DNA of 64,000 nucleotides from the NCBI GenBank assembly GCA_017745115.1, contig JAGIAA010000005.1:55889-119888 (forward strand). The letters are read 5' to 3'. This DNA comes from Sphingobium sp. GTDB lineage: Bacteria; Pseudomonadota; Alphaproteobacteria; Sphingomonadales; Sphingomonadaceae. Below the pieces are notes generated by a model. It had not been told where the DNA came from. It saw only the letters and a program-made list of their open reading frames with translations, and made no database searches. Shown one piece after another: positions 63,260-64,000 of this stretch. Each line of letters opens with the position of its first letter. The stretch's first letter is position 1. The position numbers and the translations under genes were made by a program.

Positions 63260-63688
63260 GCTGATACTCCCCTACTGATCTAAGCCAAGTTTACCCTTTG
63301 GCTACGGGCGCACAATAGTTCTGGTCTTCGTCTTCCCGTACCTAAACGGAAGAGCGGCTTTTTAACGGCAATTTTCACCTTACGTCGATGGAAGCGGACT
63401 GGCTGCTTCCCACACCTTTTTTCGTTCCGCTGTTGACGCCCCCGACTTAGGCGCTGACTGTTCGGACACGACGCCGTTGCGGACGTTCCTTACGTCGCCC
63501 CGTTCGTCCTGAGCTTGTCGAAGGACGCTCTCTTTTCTTGAAATGTCCAAGAAGAAGGAATGCCCTTCGACAAGCTCAGGACGAACGGATTTTTGGGGAA
63601 GGGACGAGGCCTAACGTCCGCTTCCCGCCCCGATTCAACCATGATCTGACTATCAGGGAGCCCCGACAGCGGAATTTGTCGATGCGGC
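63260..63688. other. Intergenic region with palindromic repeat, no gene seen
   Basis: No gene is visible in these 429 bases. It includes the family-F repeat at 63500-63588 and the presumed promoter of the cupin gene. Confidence 0.5.
63500..63588. repeat. Palindromic repeat, family F
   Basis: Perfect 25-base inverted arms (63500-63524 and 63564-63588; core GTTCGTCCTGAGCTTGTCG) flank a 39-base spacer with an inner TTCTTG/CAAGAA stem. It lies 100 bases beyond the stop of the PBP1C gene. Confidence 0.9.
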
Positions 63689-64000
63689 CTAGCGCACGGT
63701 GAAGCGGACTTTGTCGAGCGGTTGGCCGCTCTCGTCGAGCAGCGCCAGCAAGTGGCTGCCCGGAATGAGGGCCAATTGCGCGCCGTCCTGCGCCGCGCCG
63801 ATCTCCCGGCCGTCGAGCGTTAGCCGGTAGGTTGTGCGCGTGCCCGTCAGAACGACGCCCAGCGACTGCTGCTGGGCCGGGATATCGGGGTCGAGCGCGT
63901 AGACGCTGCCGGAGACGGGATTGGTGATGCGCGGGCGCCGCGCATAAGCCGGTGCCTCGGCAAGCGTAGCCTGGCCGGTGCCGGCAATGAACCATTCGGT
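63689..64000 (-). CDS. pbpC: Penicillin-binding protein 1C, C-terminus (5' end outside window)
   Basis: On the minus strand the frame entering at 64000 reads TEWFIAGTGQATLAEAPAYA, ITNPVSGSVYALDPDIPAQQ and so on, and closes LDKVRFTVR with TAG at 63689-63691. The TEWFIAGT segment and the ITNPVSGSVYALDPDIP block are typical of the PBP1C C-terminal beta domain (BiPBP_C). About 103 residues are inside the window, and the transglycosylase and transpeptidase domains lie beyond. PBP1C builds peptidoglycan. Confidence 0.9.
   Translation of the reverse strand, partial: TEWFIAGTGQATLAEAPAYARRPRITNPVSGSVYALDPDIPAQQQSLGVVLTGTRTTYRLTLDGREIGAAQDGAQLALIPGSHLLALLDESGQPLDKVRFTVR

Noticed and set aside
1..64000. 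CRISPR arrays, rRNA, complete tRNA genes and insertion sequences
   Set aside because: None were recognised. The repeats seen are single palindromes and not regularly spaced direct repeats, and no transposase was found.

Overview
The DNA is GC-rich (about 65%) and its gene content points to a sphingomonad-type alphaproteobacterium. The evidence is DUF736 and relaxase mobile-element genes, BKD, MCC and homogentisate catabolic clusters, RND efflux genes, and several families of imperfect palindromic intergenic repeats. Family calls come from reading the translations. No database search was run.

Bases 1 to about 21.7 kb are mobile-element DNA (an ICE or integrated plasmid). The left part carries transfer and maintenance genes: a ParB-like protein cut by the window edge, an HU-like protein, a DUF736 protein, a small HTH protein, a TraF-type S26 peptidase, a lytic transglycosylase, and a relaxase broken by a one-base frameshift. 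A PD-(D/E)XK nuclease-like gene (6857-8890) sits between two different copies of the relaxase 3' end, so this is a recombination junction carrying cargo.

The centrepiece is a minus-strand, nine-gene, nearly gapless operon (19600 to 11384). Its order is a CSxxK/DUF6884-like protein, a DGQQR protein, a DpdA-type transglycosylase, a second DGQQR protein, QueE, QueD, QueC, a three-TM membrane protein and a HAD hydrolase. It can be read as a compact relative of the Dpd DNA 7-deazaguanine modification system: QueD/E/C make preQ0 and DpdA with DGQxR partners would insert it into DNA. A separate DGQHR (DndB-like) gene and a second DUF736 gene lie on the opposite strand. An AbiEi/AbiEii pair diverges from the operon and closes the island.

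From 22 kb onward the DNA looks like core chromosome. It holds two lipoproteins, a PmtA-like methyltransferase, a YqcI/YcgG-DUF1989-MarR group, and a TetR-controlled RND tripartite pump. Next come a Phe/Tyr catabolic block (hppD-VOC-fahA-maiA divergent from lrp-phhA) and thiolase and acyl-CoA dehydrogenase genes. A branched-chain amino acid block follows (Lrp, bkdA1-bkdA2-bkdB, ivd, mccB, mccA, MaoC, CitE-like lyase, PLP enzyme). The last parts are a DUF4129/DUF4350/MoxR/DUF58/SpoIIM/RDD operon and the C-terminus of a penicillin-binding protein 1C.

The core half contains at least six families of palindromic repeats. One copy lies in frame inside the E2 (bkdB) linker. Another family brackets a DUF559 gene inside the mcc cluster and appears to provide the ribosome binding sites of mccB and mccA. 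No rRNA, complete tRNA, CRISPR array or complete insertion sequence was seen.
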